A stretch of 57,082 nt of DNA from a virus, in IMG/VR virus record IMGVR_UViG_3300020410_001077, positions 1 through 57,082 of that record. One strand, given 5' to 3'. Each line of letters starts with the position of its first letter. Within the stretch, counting starts at the first letter, position 1. Below, in pieces: positions 1 to 12,900 of this stretch. A program made the position numbers and the translations under genes. The notes below the pieces were generated by a model, which searched no databases, was not told where the DNA came from, and saw only the letters and a program-made list of their open reading frames with translations.

Positions 1-2151
1 GATTTGAATACTGGTATTGGCCTTCCTCTTGTATGTAGAACGTCAACTATACCTATTGATTTAGGGAATACTCCATATAAAGGAGGCCCTAAGTCTTCTA
101 TAAATGACCCTGCAAAAAGATATGATGAGTTTTATTATGCAACTGTGACTGAACTCAGGCATGCAGCTCAGAGTATAGATTCTTGGAAGATCTTTGTAAA
201 AACCCTACAACCATACATGCCTTGTTGGTTTTATGAAAAAACACCTGAGCCATCAAATGCTTGGGGCGACTTATGTCCGGCTAAAGATGAAGTAATAATT
301 CATGGAGGTAAAAGTCAAACAACTCTTGAAGCAGCAAAAGTATTAGTTGCTTGGGGTAACTCAAGTCCTCCACCGATGGCTTCTACTGGTGTTATTGACG
401 AAAGTAAAGCCGACCCTGAAGAGGCACAAAGCATTTCCGGTTTTGTTTGTGGAGATAAGCCAAGAACAACTTCTTTGACATTGTTCCAAGCAACGTCAAT
501 GGAAATTGATATGGTTTATAAAAAGATAAAAGATGTTGCAGACAACTTCTACGGCAAGAAGTATTTAGTGCCTTTACCTTTTAATCCACCTTCTACAGTA
601 CATTGCACAAATCCCAAATACGATAATCAAGATGAATGTGAAGATGCTGGATTTGATTGGGGTGTTCATGGTTTATTAAGTGAATGGTTTGCTAAACAAG
701 GTATTGGTCGCTGCACTGATGGAGTGAGTCCAGACAAATATACATGCGAAATAATTGCTAGAGAAAAATGGATCGAACCAATACAGGAAATTAATAGATG
801 GGAAATAGCAACCAATGGAGCTTGGCCCGGTGGAGATATTGAGTTTAACTTTGGCACACCAGATTCTAAAAATGCCAATACTGGATATCCTCAGAATATG
901 AATTTCTGGACAGAAGAAGGAAACCTGAAGTCCTTTGTTATATTCCCAGAAAAAGATTATAGGCGAGCGACACAAGACTCTAAGATATTAGACTTCAGAG
1001 ATTTAGATGCAGAAACCATGCATGTAGAACCTGTAAGTGAAGTTGGGCCTAATGATAATTGGGGAAAAAAGGTTTTTGTGGCTGCTGAAGTCGATGCAAA
1101 AACACACTGGCTAAAAGAAAGGCCAGATTGGGAGATTCATCATGAAAAGCAATACTTCCGTTATAGATGTGGAGATGACGCTAAGGTAGATGGTGGTGGC
1201 ATCGACCATGCCGCAGCCGAAGAATATCTAAAAATAGGTCATCCCGGTGGTGCAGGAGGCTTAATGTTCGGCACAGAAACAGAACTAAAAACCCGTCCTG
1301 TATATATCAGAGAAAACGAGATAGATAACACAGGTAGTGAGCAGACCAATGAATTTGCTGCATATAAACCTTATGCACTAGTGACTCTAGCAAATCGAGC
1401 ATTTTATCCAGATATTGATATGGCTCATCCATTAATGAATTCTTGTGGGGGAAACAAAAATGAAATGTGTCTTCCTCTTACTAAAGGAGGAAACTCAAAC
1501 TTCTTATTAGGAGCTTGGTTGAATGGTTTATTACCTCAAGGAGTTACAGCACAACAACTAATAGCTATGCAAGCTAGAAGCAAATATGCGCCTAACTTAG
1601 GCCCTGATATGGGAAAAGGCTCTTTTGTTGCTGCTGCATATAAACCTTGGCACGCTGCTATACCACAACAAAGCAAACATTATAGATGGGGTCCTTGGGC
1701 TGCTGGACTTGAAGCATATGGAAAAACTGAATTTTCTACTGATGATGGGTTACACCCAGCCGCATTTGGTGGAGAAACTCAAATGGGAGATGTGGCAATG
1801 TCTAGAATAGAAACAGTTATTGGCCAAAGCGAAAACAGAGTCATAGAGACAGGCTCTATTGAATTAGTTGGAATACCGGCTTATGCATTTGGAACACAAC
1901 TAACTTATTTCGACAGTAATGGAGAGGAAGTTAAAGGTCCTTATATTACTGATGTAAGCTTGAGGGTTGGAAGTAACGGATTGACAACTAGTTATAGTTT
2001 CTCTACTCAAAGAAAGTTTGGAGACTTAGGAAAGCTTTATGAAGACAGGATAAGAAAATCACAGTCAGACATAATGCAAAGGCTTTCCAGAGCAGAAGAG
2101 CAAATGGAAAGAGTCAGAAGAGGAATAGGTCAATACCAGAAAGATAAATAG
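1..2151 (+). CDS. Virion structural protein (5'-partial), coiled-coil C-terminus
   Basis: The reading frame is open to the left edge, so the true start lies outside the window; the TTG at 4 is only the first possible start inside it. About 715 residues are visible. I recognise no enzyme motif. Near residues 201-219 it has a short cysteine/tryptophan module (C-x8-10-C-x3-G-x2-W) that recurs many times in the giant protein two genes on, which links the two functionally. The last 50 residues are charged and helical (residues ~665-715), consistent with a coiled coil. The C-terminal region before it is beta-rich, with a segment around SLRVGSNGLTTSYSFSTQRK. Size, position at the head of a same-strand block and shared motifs suggest a tail, fibre or decoration component. 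This is inference; no specific family was identified. Confidence 0.75.
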   Translation, partial: DLNTGIGLPLVCRTSTIPIDLGNTPYKGGPKSSINDPAKRYDEFYYATVTELRHAAQSIDSWKIFVKTLQPYMPCWFYEKTPEPSNAWGDLCPAKDEVIIHGGKSQTTLEAAKVLVAWGNSSPPPMASTGVIDESKADPEEAQSISGFVCGDKPRTTSLTLFQATSMEIDMVYKKIKDVADNFYGKKYLVPLPFNPPSTVHCTNPKYDNQDECEDAGFDWGVHGLLSEWFAKQGIGRCTDGVSPDKYTCEIIAREKWIEPIQEINRWEIATNGAWPGGDIEFNFGTPDSKNANTGYPQNMNFWTEEGNLKSFVIFPEKDYRRATQDSKILDFRDLDAETMHVEPVSEVGPNDNWGKKVFVAAEVDAKTHWLKERPDWEIHHEKQYFRYRCGDDAKVDGGGIDHAAAEEYLKIGHPGGAGGLMFGTETELKTRPVYIRENEIDNTGSEQTNEFAAYKPYALVTLANRAFYPDIDMAHPLMNSCGGNKNEMCLPLTKGGNSNFLLGAWLNGLLPQGVTAQQLIAMQARSKYAPNLGPDMGKGSFVAAAYKPWHAAIPQQSKHYRWGPWAAGLEAYGKTEFSTDDGLHPAAFGGETQMGDVAMSRIETVIGQSENRVIETGSIELVGIPAYAFGTQLTYFDSNGEEVKGPYITDVSLRVGSNGLTTSYSFSTQRKFGDLGKLYEDRIRKSQSDIMQRLSRAEEQMERVRRGIGQYQKDK

Positions 2152-2159
2152 GTAGAAAA

Positions 2160-3974
2160 ATGGCATTTAGAGAATACGTTAGCGATAAAGAAAAGAAGAA
2201 AGAAGAGACAAAAAATTATAGTCACTTGATGCTTACTTCTGCATGGGCGCCAAATCCTCTTGAAGTAAGAGACGGTAATAATAATGTCTTGAACTGGGAT
2301 AATCATCCAGATTATGGGAAAACCCATATGAAGATGATAGATAATCCTGCAATGACTGTCTCTGGGCCTGCGTATTCTATAAAAAATCAAAACCAAAGCC
2401 ATGAAACATTCAAGAAGACATCAGGAATGTCAATGGATGGCTTGTTTATTCCCTACGCTACCAACTTTGTAATTCAAAGTGATGGAGGTCATGAGACCGG
2501 AGCTAACAGGCCAAATGATGGCATAGCCATGCCTACATTTGAAAGACCTTACGCGACAGCAAAAGGAGAAGACGCATCTGGTAATAGAGTTGTTGAACAT
2601 TCTGTTGAATGGGAAGGTGCTGGAAATGAAACTCTTTTAGGAGCAAATGCTCCAGCTCCTCCTTTTATCACTTCTGTTTCTCTTAACCCATTTGCTTCTG
2701 GTCACAATGTTAATGTCCTTAATAAAAACTTAGAGATAAACGACCCAGTTCAAGTCGCTCAAGGAGGAGGCTATTCTAAAGATGCTCCAAGGTTAACTTC
2801 GGCTCCAGAAAAATCTGTCGAGACAGCTAGACCAGTTGGACTAAGAGGCCCACTAGTTATGGGTGGATGGGGTTATGACATTTATGGAAAGCCTGTTCCT
2901 AACCTAAGAGATGATGCGGATTATAAATACAACGACGAGAACTCTGCAAACTATGGAAGAACAAGGTATTATCCTCCAGCTTTACAGGCGAAGTCAGAGT
3001 CTGGTGCAAGAAGAGACCACAAACATTTTCTTCCTCATCATATGCGAAGAAGTGATAGATGGAAGGTTGGACCAGTAGATTTAAGATGGGATCCAAATAG
3101 AAAAGTTTGGGTGGGTGGTAAACACAATGGTATTTATTTATCAAAAGCTGCAAAATGTATATTGCCAAAAGCTGGTATAGATGGGAATAATTCATTCAAC
3201 TTTGGTGTAGGTGGTAATATAAATGCACCGGGAAGACTATATAGAAACCCTTGTCCAACTCATGATTGTACATATACTTCATACTTTCCAACTAGTATCT
3301 ATTATCCTGATATAGAAATATATGATCCAGAAGATCATAATTGGTGTGGTAGATGTAGAACTTTAGGACATCTAACTGCTTGTGCAGATTTTAAAGATGG
3401 TTGTTCTCCATTTTATGATGCAATTATATTGCGTCCAGTTGATGAAATTGTTGGTAAGCCAAATCAATTAACTGAATGTACAGATAAATTTAGAAAAGTT
3501 CAAGGTGGAGCGCCCGGAGCTAGAAGAGCTGGTAATCCATGTCATGGGTGGGGTTCGAGTTATTTTGGTGAAGATGAATTTATTAATGAAAAGATTGCTA
3601 TAGATAAAGAGTGGAGCCAGCAGGCTAAAAACCTAATGTATGAAAAGATATTCATTGAGAACCCTTTAGGTCAAGGTTTGATGGTAGGAGATGCGTTTTT
3701 TAGTTATGATACTGGTAGAAGAATAACATACGAATATGAGAGAATGAAAGATCCGGGATGTGGGCAAACAGCTGGTACTAAAATTAAAGTAAAAGAAACC
3801 ATTCCTGTTCATGTAATACTACAGGGTGAATTTTACGGTATGGAAATTGTTACACATGCTGGTTGTGATAGAGGGGAAATGGCTGCTTGCAGTAAAAAAT
3901 TCTTTGCTCAAGGATTTGCTACTGCTGAAGATTGTGGCCCAGATGATGATTATCCAGAGACGGCAGGAATATAA
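2160..3974 (+). CDS. Putative virion structural protein, Cys-containing
   Basis: A 604-residue protein starting at ATG 2160, eight bases after the previous stop, with a weak AGGT-type ribosome site. It has no signal peptide or membrane segment. The middle carries a basic segment followed by RWKVGPVDLRWDPNRKVWVG (about residues 300-319). A cysteine cluster follows (NPCPTHDCTY, then WCGRCRTLGHLTACADFKDGC, about residues 363-420) that could bind metal or form disulfides. Its stop codon overlaps the start of the giant gene by one base (TAATG), so the two are probably translationally coupled. It is most likely a virion component of the same complex as its neighbours. Function is inferred from context only. 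Confidence 0.75.
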   Translation: MAFREYVSDKEKKKEETKNYSHLMLTSAWAPNPLEVRDGNNNVLNWDNHPDYGKTHMKMIDNPAMTVSGPAYSIKNQNQSHETFKKTSGMSMDGLFIPYATNFVIQSDGGHETGANRPNDGIAMPTFERPYATAKGEDASGNRVVEHSVEWEGAGNETLLGANAPAPPFITSVSLNPFASGHNVNVLNKNLEINDPVQVAQGGGYSKDAPRLTSAPEKSVETARPVGLRGPLVMGGWGYDIYGKPVPNLRDDADYKYNDENSANYGRTRYYPPALQAKSESGARRDHKHFLPHHMRRSDRWKVGPVDLRWDPNRKVWVGGKHNGIYLSKAAKCILPKAGIDGNNSFNFGVGGNINAPGRLYRNPCPTHDCTYTSYFPTSIYYPDIEIYDPEDHNWCGRCRTLGHLTACADFKDGCSPFYDAIILRPVDEIVGKPNQLTECTDKFRKVQGGAPGARRAGNPCHGWGSSYFGEDEFINEKIAIDKEWSQQAKNLMYEKIFIENPLGQGLMVGDAFFSYDTGRRITYEYERMKDPGCGQTAGTKIKVKETIPVHVILQGEFYGMEIVTHAGCDRGEMAACSKKFFAQGFATAEDCGPDDDYPETAGI

Positions 3975-6900
3975 TGGCAATTGGTGATCCTTGGGATTCC
4001 TCCTATAATCCCTCTTATCCAAACCTAAGAAATCAAAGAACTGGCAAGAAATCTTGGTGGCCAGACGCTTCTGATGAAGTACCTCAAGACGACCCTCTAT
4101 CTTTCAAAGATAGGAGAGGCGGTCGTTTTTGCACTGAGGGCTGTGGCTGTATAGACACTTATTGCGACAACCTAGCTGGAGCAAAATGTCAGCTACCTCC
4201 AGAAATAGCTGTTACTATTATTAGAACTGCTGATGGAAGATATCAAGCTCGTGCAGGAATAGAAGGTGGAGCAGGAGAAACCTACCATCTTAAATATTCT
4301 AATGGTGCTTGGAGAGGTAGTAGATGTTGCAGTCAAACAGCGACTGATGCATTAAGTTATGCTTGTGATCCATGTAAGGTAACTACTCTTCCTAATGGTA
4401 AACCTTCTGAGTGTCATTACGCAAACAATAAATATGTGACACTTGATTCTGATAAACAAGTAGGAGATGGATTTCAAGTAAGAGATGATTTCGATTACGA
4501 CAAAGCGCTACAAGGAGATAACTGGCCTAGAAGAGGTGCTGATGCTTGGATGGTGCCAGAAGTCTATGGCGTAATGCTTCCCGGTGGCGGAACAGACATG
4601 CTGAATTCATCCGTCAGAGATGGAGAAAGACCTATTTGCTGGGATGTAAATGGAGTCCCAAATTATGGGATAACTACAGAAGACGACTGCATAGATATAA
4701 ATGGTCTTTGGAGCGAGAATGATCCAAACATCAAAAATAACAATGTAGAAGACAGAGCTGGACAAAGACTAGTAGACCTAAAAGGAACAAACCTACAAAA
4801 AACACACTTCTCTGAAAATAGAGCTGATGCACTAATAAATATAAAAGCAAGAGAACGTAGAATATTTGTCACTCCTGAAGGATATTATGCTCATAGCTCT
4901 TACAATGCAATTCACGGATCTGGAGCAAATAAAGAAAGCGCTTGCTTTGAAGATGGGGCTGTACCCTTAAAGAAAACACCTTGGTGTAGACATCCATTTG
5001 ATGCTACTGAAGTTGAAGCTTTTTGTACCAACCCTGATAAAGGTGAGTCTAGTTGTGAAAGTTCTGGTGCAACTTGGCTTCTTGACGATAAAGAAGAATG
5101 CACCTTAAGAGGTCTTTGTTATTCTCCTAAAGATGGTGAGCCTACAGTTAGAGATCAGCTCATAAAACCAGCATGTCTTAAGAGACCAACAACAAGCAAT
5201 GGGACTCCTACAAAGTTTCCCGCATTAAATCAATATGATTGTGAAGTTAGATTTCACCACACTCATGATTGGCATTATGAAACTCAAGAAAATTGTGTTC
5301 TTTATTCTGGGGAAGAAGTATACGCTGGTTGTTATAGTGGTGCGTTTGGCGATGTTTGGGAAGGAGATGTTGCTACAGAAGAAGAATGTCTTGAAATCGA
5401 CGAAAGGATTTGGAAGCATCCAAATGTTTTCATTCCTTACGATTTTGTTGATTGGGAATATGAACGCCAGTCTTGTTGTGGACAAACTTTATTAGATGAA
5501 GATCATCCTTTTCACACTCCGCAAATATCTGGTGGAGCAGCAAACACAAGAAAAAATACTGTTTGTATAACTCCTTATTCAGAGGTGATTCTTTCGCCTT
5601 CTACTATTACTGGAAGCAACGCTCCGCAAACTGGTGCAGAAGGTAGTTGCACATCAGTAGGAAACCAACATGATAGAGTTCTATTCCATTTAGATGGTGA
5701 AAGCTACTGGACTCTTACGATACGTCCCTGTAACTTTTGGGGTGCTTGCTTAGAAAAAGGTGTTCCTAGACCAGACCCATACGACATAAAGGGACAACAA
5801 GATAATTATTTTGATACTACATGTGGAGAAGAGGTTATGCTCTTTTTGCCTGTAGATCAATTTATGAATTGCTCTAACTTTAATCTAACTCTCGGCAAAG
5901 AATCTCAGCTTCGTTCTGGTTGGCCAGAATCTCAGCCTTTGTGGGACCCTAAAATGGGCGACCAAATGGGTAACCCAGTAAATGAGCTTTTTCAAAAGGG
6001 TGCTGGTGGAGCTGCTCCTCCGCTTGCGATGAAAGGCCCAATAGGATATTTTCCGGGAGATGCTATAGAAGGCATACAACATCAGCATTGGTGCGCCTAT
6101 CCTGATGCAAACTATGATGGTATTGCGGATGGTGGTAAGGATCAATGTCAAGCGTATCATTACTACAATCATAACAAAGGAGAATACTTTGGCGAGTTGA
6201 TGAATGCCAAAGGAGCTGATGCATTCTATGGGTTCAACATACAACCTCAACCATTCAAAGCGACGGAAGAAAAACAAAATAGAGCTAAAGGCCCTGATCA
6301 AGCTGCTGCACATCATAAATATTGGCAAGCATGTACTGCTTATGTATTAGGGCATATGGCTGGTGGTGGTACTTGGTTCTGGAATTATGGTCCAGATTAT
6401 TTCATGTATTATGATTTCATAGCATTTGATGAAATGACTATTGGTACGGGGCCTATCGCAGTAAAAAAATATGATGGCTTTTGTAATGAAGTAGCCACAA
6501 AAGCTAAAAAATATGTTGATGAACATGTAGGATTTTTGAGAAGTGGCGATTGCGGCTATGGTAATGGTGCTGGGTGGGTTGGTTGGATTCCATTTGATGG
6601 CTGGACGAATAACCTTTCTTGCCCTGAATGTGAAGAGCAAACTAAAGCAAGTTGTGGAAAAACAGGCTCTTGTGTTGCAGCTGATGGCAGTTTTGAACAT
6701 GCTACGCCAGAAGACTGTGAAGCTTCAGGAGGAGAATTCAACATTTGTTGTGAATGGTTTGAAGGATGTGATCGCAGAAAGCTAGTAAATTTCAAAGACG
6801 TTGTAGAAAATAGTGCTACTCCCATATGGGAAGAGGCAAAAACCGAAGCAGAGTGTGAAAAGCCTATGGATGAAGGAGGGGCTGAAGGAAATTGGAGTGA

Positions 6901-9900
6901 TGGATGTTCTCCAGCAGGCATTGCTCTTGCAGAAAATCAAGAATGCCCTCAAGTTCAACCAGTACCTGAAGCTTTCGTAGATATTGTATTAGGGAAAAAG
7001 CTAGGTGAATGTCTGCTAGAAGACGGTACATTAATCCAAGATTATGAGACAGAAGAAGCTTGTAACGGTAGAGATGGGGATAATACTTGGACTGGTGCTA
7101 GCGTTGGAGGTTCTGATTCAAGCTATCCACTAAGAGAGCTGGAAGGAGTCATTAAAGCCAGACCTTCTGGACCTTCAACAAGTGGACTCGTTGATACAAG
7201 TAGTATAAAGAAAGGTTTTAGTGACAAAGTAGGAGGAGGATATTCAAGAAGAATTCTTGGATCAGAAGGAAGCGATACCGGCAACTCAATGAGTTACTGG
7301 CACGATACTGGTCTATTCCCAAAGGGAGAAATGGCTAGCTATGTCAATGACCATTGCTTAGGAATCAAGCAACACAAACGAATCCAATATGCCAGCAACG
7401 AAAAACCAATCAAAATTACTTCAAGGAACCATTTGCTCAAAGATGGAGACTTGGTACATACCTACAATGTCATGGGCAATTTTGCTGCCAATGTTATGTA
7501 CCAGCAGGATTGGCAAGAGATGCAATGGGAAGATAAACTTTATAGCCCATGTTCAGGACCAAATTGTGAAAACTTAGTATGGCCAAATTCTGTATGTCCG
7601 TATACGTCTGCTTGCCTAGACGATTCTCAAGGCAAATGTATTAGACTGTCTGATGACTCAGAAGTTGATCTAAAGAAAGAGGACTGTCTTGGACCTGTTT
7701 ATAAATGGGACGCATCAACTGATGCAGGAAGTAAGTTAGAGTGTGAGTATGGAAAATGTTCAAAGAAAAGAGAAGATGGAACAGTATGTGACAGAAAGAC
7801 TGATTGCGAAGCTGATGCCGATATATGCAAGATGCAGGATGATAATGGTGATTGTCCTTCAGGATTTACTGTTGATGCAGATAAAGCTCCGGGAGAAGAG
7901 TGTGGTTGTGTAAAAGATGATGCAGATGGTCCTCCGGGATGTGGTGGAGTATGGGAAGGCGGAGGAGGTACATGGGAACTCAGTTGTGATAGTAAATACT
8001 ATGCTTGTTCCGGTGAAATGATTAATGGTGAAATTCCTCCACCAGCTGACTTCTTTGTTATTAAAAATGTAACATTAGACACATTTGACTTATATACATG
8101 CGATAAGTATCCAGTAGATGGAAGGATAATAAACAAAGCAAATATTGATACAACTGAATGTGTAGAGGAAGTTGAAGAAGGTTGTATTATGAACTATCGA
8201 CTTGGTATGGGTGCAGCAGAAGCGCCTGAACAAGTCAGTTGGATCACTAAAAAGCTGGCAGAAAATAAGGGAATACCATCTCAAGAACCTACACAATTTC
8301 GTTGTCTAGATACATATACCGGCAAGCTCTCATTCCAAAATAATGGAAAGTCTACTCATATTCCAACAGGCGATACCATAACAAACAGTGAGACTTCAGG
8401 CGCTCCGGTAGACGAAGAACACACTTGTTACAAAACGCAATCTGATGGAGGAAAGGCTTGTGCGGAAGCAGATTGTGATGCTCTTGGTATATGTTTTAAC
8501 ACCATAGATGAAACTGGTGCATTAGACGAAAACGGAAATCCAAAAAGTAAAGCAGACTGTACGGACTTTGCTGAGAGATGGACGACTTCTTGGAGAAACT
8601 ATGACACTTTTGAAGATGACGAAAAGACCGCAGATAATGAAGCAGAAATAAATTGTGCTTTGTATGGTACTTGTACTGTAGTAGTAGGTTACGAATACAA
8701 CGTCAATGCATTTATGAAAAAAGAAGATTGTGATGCACTCGCTCAAGTGTATGCCGTATACGACCCTAGCGTTGATGTAGACCACAAAAACCAACTTTAT
8801 GTTAATAGATGTCAAGATGCTGACGCAAAACTTTTAAATGACAAAGACCTTCATTCTGGAACTACAGAAGAACAAAAAGAGGCATGTGAAAGTAAAGGAA
8901 AATGTTATGACTACGATGGCGATGTAGTTGATGGAATAAATAACAAATCCGATTGTGAAGAAAGTGGATTTGAGTTTAAAGGCGCTACATTTATTGAAGG
9001 AAGATATGCAGATTGTGTTGATTTGAATGATGACGATCCTTTCAAGACATGTTGGTCGCAAGCTTGGTATGGTGACTTAGGTGTACTGGATGTTGGTAGT
9101 GAACTTACTTCGGGCAGAGGAAAGCCGAGTGTTGGTGTTTATAAAACATGTCCATTCACCGGAGAGTTTGATTATTGGGGACATCACGAAGATATTGGTG
9201 TTGAAGGTGGATATATTGGACATTACGAAGATGATGAAATAGATAGTCTATATAGATTTGGTTTCGGCGGTCCGGGATATAAATGGGAAGAAAGAGCAAA
9301 TGATTACTATGTTCAAATAGAACAAAAAGGAATATGTCCTGTTTGCTGTGACCACTTTATGCCAAACAAGTTAGTTGCAACTGTTACTGGCCAATCTAGC
9401 GAGATATTAGACTATATTGGCTGCGGCATGGATGAATGTGAAGCTCCTACTGCTGATGATAGCCAAAGTTTCAATGCGGCAAAAGCATTAAAAAATGAAG
9501 GTTATTGTTGCTATGATACTTTCCATGGCTGCGATCTTAGCGATTTGCCAGAATGCGAAGATGAGTTCAGAAGACATATAGCAGACCCAAATAATGTTGA
9601 CATTACATTTGGAACATGTACAGAAGGTAGTGGACGCGTTAGAACCTTCGTGTGGAGAAAAAAAGGCTGTGATGGTCCGAACGACACGTTTACTCCTTTA
9701 ACGCACTCTGGTGGCGTTTCTGAGTGTAATATGTTTTTAAGAAAAAGACCTACCTTGTTTGGGGATACTAATTGCAGAAAATGTTCATCAGTTTACACCT
9801 CTCGAAACAAAACGAAGACTGTTAGTGAAACAGGAAACACCCAAATACAATACATAGGAGTAGACAAAGACGGCAAAAAAACTGATTGTTGTTCAGATAC

Positions 9901-12900
9901 TGCCTATTGTGAGGCGTTAGTGTCTGACAATAACACCGATATCATAGGAAATTGTTCACATCCATATTTGCCATGTAAAGAAGCAAAATCATGTTCAGGG
10001 ATAGAAGAGAAAAATTGTAGTGATGCAAATGTAGGGGAAGTAGTTCAGATCACTTCAGCATTGACAGCGACATGTACTAAAGTTTCAGATGCACCTGAGT
10101 CTGCATATATTTGGGCATTTGATCCTTGCTCTTGTTATCCAAATTTTGTTGAGATGAAATATGAACCCGAAGTCGTTGAAGACATTGGAGATGGTACTTG
10201 TCACGTTAATGGAAATGGAGATGAAGGATATGATAATGATGCATATACAGGATGCGGCCCAACAGTTCTTTCTACAACGGCAGACGAAACTTGCGTTGAC
10301 CATGCAAATAGCCATGCACCTGTAGATGAAACTTGTCCCGGATTACAGTCTTTAGATGTTCCTATGGAATATGATGGCATTGTTTGGAGATCTGAATGGA
10401 CTTTAATGAACACAGTTGGTACACATCAATGTGATTTAGGCTTGCATAGATTCAAATGGCCTTCAGCTTGCCAACCAACTGGACCAAATTTAGATTTCAG
10501 CCCCTATACGGCATTCAAATCAGGAGATGAGTTAGTAGCAATAAATGCCGATTGCGATGCTTGTGACATGCCTCAATATGGAGGAATAGCTGGCGGAGTG
10601 CTAGTAGATGGCACAAGTACAGACCTAATATTAAGAAATGCAAAACCTCCTAGTCTGCCACAAGATGGTCACTTTATTAGATTAGTAATGGGCTGTGGAA
10701 ATTCTATACCTTCAATGGCGGCTTATAACAGTGGTGATATAGTTGATGGTGGGTTTGGACCTACTGGAGGAGACAACTATAGACAAAATGGTTTAGATAT
10801 TTGGGCAGAAATAACAAATTGTACATTTACAGACTTCATGGGGTCTGAGGGGCTAAGGGTTGACAACGTAACTTCTGGCATACAGGGAACGCCACCTTGC
10901 GATACTGGAGGATTAGTTGGATGTTTACCAAAACGGTTGATTACCGGAGACTCTTGGAGAAAAACAGGAAAGCCTAGTGCGCTAGAAAGAAGATATACTT
11001 TTGCTGGAAGATGTATATCCAAAACTGATTGCGGTCCAAGAGGGGCATGTGTTGATACGGAATGTTGTACATACACTGGAGTAGACTACCCCTTCAGAAC
11101 AGGCGGAGGAAGTCCACCAATTCGCGCTCCTTTGTGGAGCGGCGGTGTCGCTTGTTCTACTGGTGGCGATATAAGTCACAGATGTCAAGCGTATGGATTT
11201 GACCCAATTCCAAACAAGCCAGCAGAGCAATTTACTGTTCGGTATGTCAAAGATGTTGATCCAGAAACAGGAGAAGCTACTCTAGTTATACCTGCTTATC
11301 CACCTACGTTTGGGGGTAGACATTGTGCTTATGAGAAAGGCACACCAATTGGTATTGGATTAGCAGAATTACAACAAGCAGAAACGGATACATTTGGCAG
11401 TTATTCCAGAAGTAATAAATCAAGGAATCCATATTTACCTGCTGGAGGAACTATACTCAATACAGATATCCCAAGAGGGGATAATATTCCAGACAAAGAT
11501 GGAGATGCGGGTCGTGGAAGCGGTCAGTATATGGAGATTAGGGTTGCTGATGTATCAAAGCTAATCACAAAGAATCCTAGAAAAAATAGACATCTTAGAA
11601 TTTACGATAGGACAACAACCCAAAACGGTAATCCAATATCGGCTACTACTTTTGAATATATGAATATGAAGCAGAATTTAGAGCTTCCCCAACCATATGG
11701 TTTGAATCCATGGCCGGTCGATCACCAGACACATTCTTCTCTTAGCAGACACATGTCAATGTGGCCAAAGGGTGTTCCTATGGGACCATCTAATGTTGAA
11801 AGTTTAAGAACAGATCCAACTGGTTCTATAACACAGCCGGGAAGAATTGGTCCGAAACCAACCGTTGATAATCTGAATAGAATGTTTAGGTACAAAGAGG
11901 TAGATACTGGTGGAGGAATGACCACTCCAATTCCAGAGATACTGCCAGTTGAGCCAGTCATGATTAATGCATTTGAAAATATCTATTCAGATCAAGATTA
12001 CTTCTGTACAAACAATGTATACAAAAATAACTCAACATGTGTTGGAAATGGACATCTCTGGATACCGCATTTTTCACACACAGAAGTGGCTACGCATTAC
12101 GACCATGACTTAGCTGACGCAGAAAAAGTCGTTATTAGTGGTAGCGTAGTTTATCCCGCCACCTGCAAAGGCACAAGAATGGGATACTGTGTTGATGATC
12201 GTTATGGCATGAACGTAAGCAGAATGGACATAAATGAGTGTTCTGAAGGAGCTTGTGTAGATGTAGCAACAAACACAGGAATAACAGACTCTAATGGCGA
12301 TCCTATTACTGATAAAAATGAATGTGATAGAGTTGGATTTGGAGGAATACCAAACCCTGTAACTCCCGGAGGATTAGCTGAATTTCAAACCAATGGAGAA
12401 TGGGTTCAATTATATGAAGATACTGGAGACCCAGAGAGTCCATTAGGAATGGATGGAGACAAATTCTTATGCGAAAGAATATTTGGTGGCGATTGGGTAA
12501 TTGGAAGACGAAACGATGAAAAAGATGGGTATAAATACAAAGATCCATTAAATCTAAAACCATTAGAAATTAGTGGTGGACAAAAAACTGGAGACGCAAA
12601 AGATTTCTTTGTAGAAGGATGTCCTGTCGGTTGTCAAATTAATGGATTCTATTTGCAAGATCCATGTCAACCTCCTAGTAAAAATAGCCCTCAAGGACAA
12701 TGTTTTGAGTGTGTAGAAATAGTATATGAAGATGACTCAGGCAACGAACAGAGGGAAATGAGATGTCCTAGAAGCCCAGCTGATGGTAGCTATGTTGTAA
12801 GAAAACGTGGTTGTCAAAATGCAAAATATGACAACAGAGAAGACTGCAAAGAAAATGGCTGGCATTGGTGGGAACCAGTAACAGCAGCAACAAGGTTTGC

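Noticed and set aside
5885-6328. 147-codon minus-strand frame inside the giant gene
   Set aside because: Antisense to a continuous Cys-rich reading frame; no ribosome site or motif.
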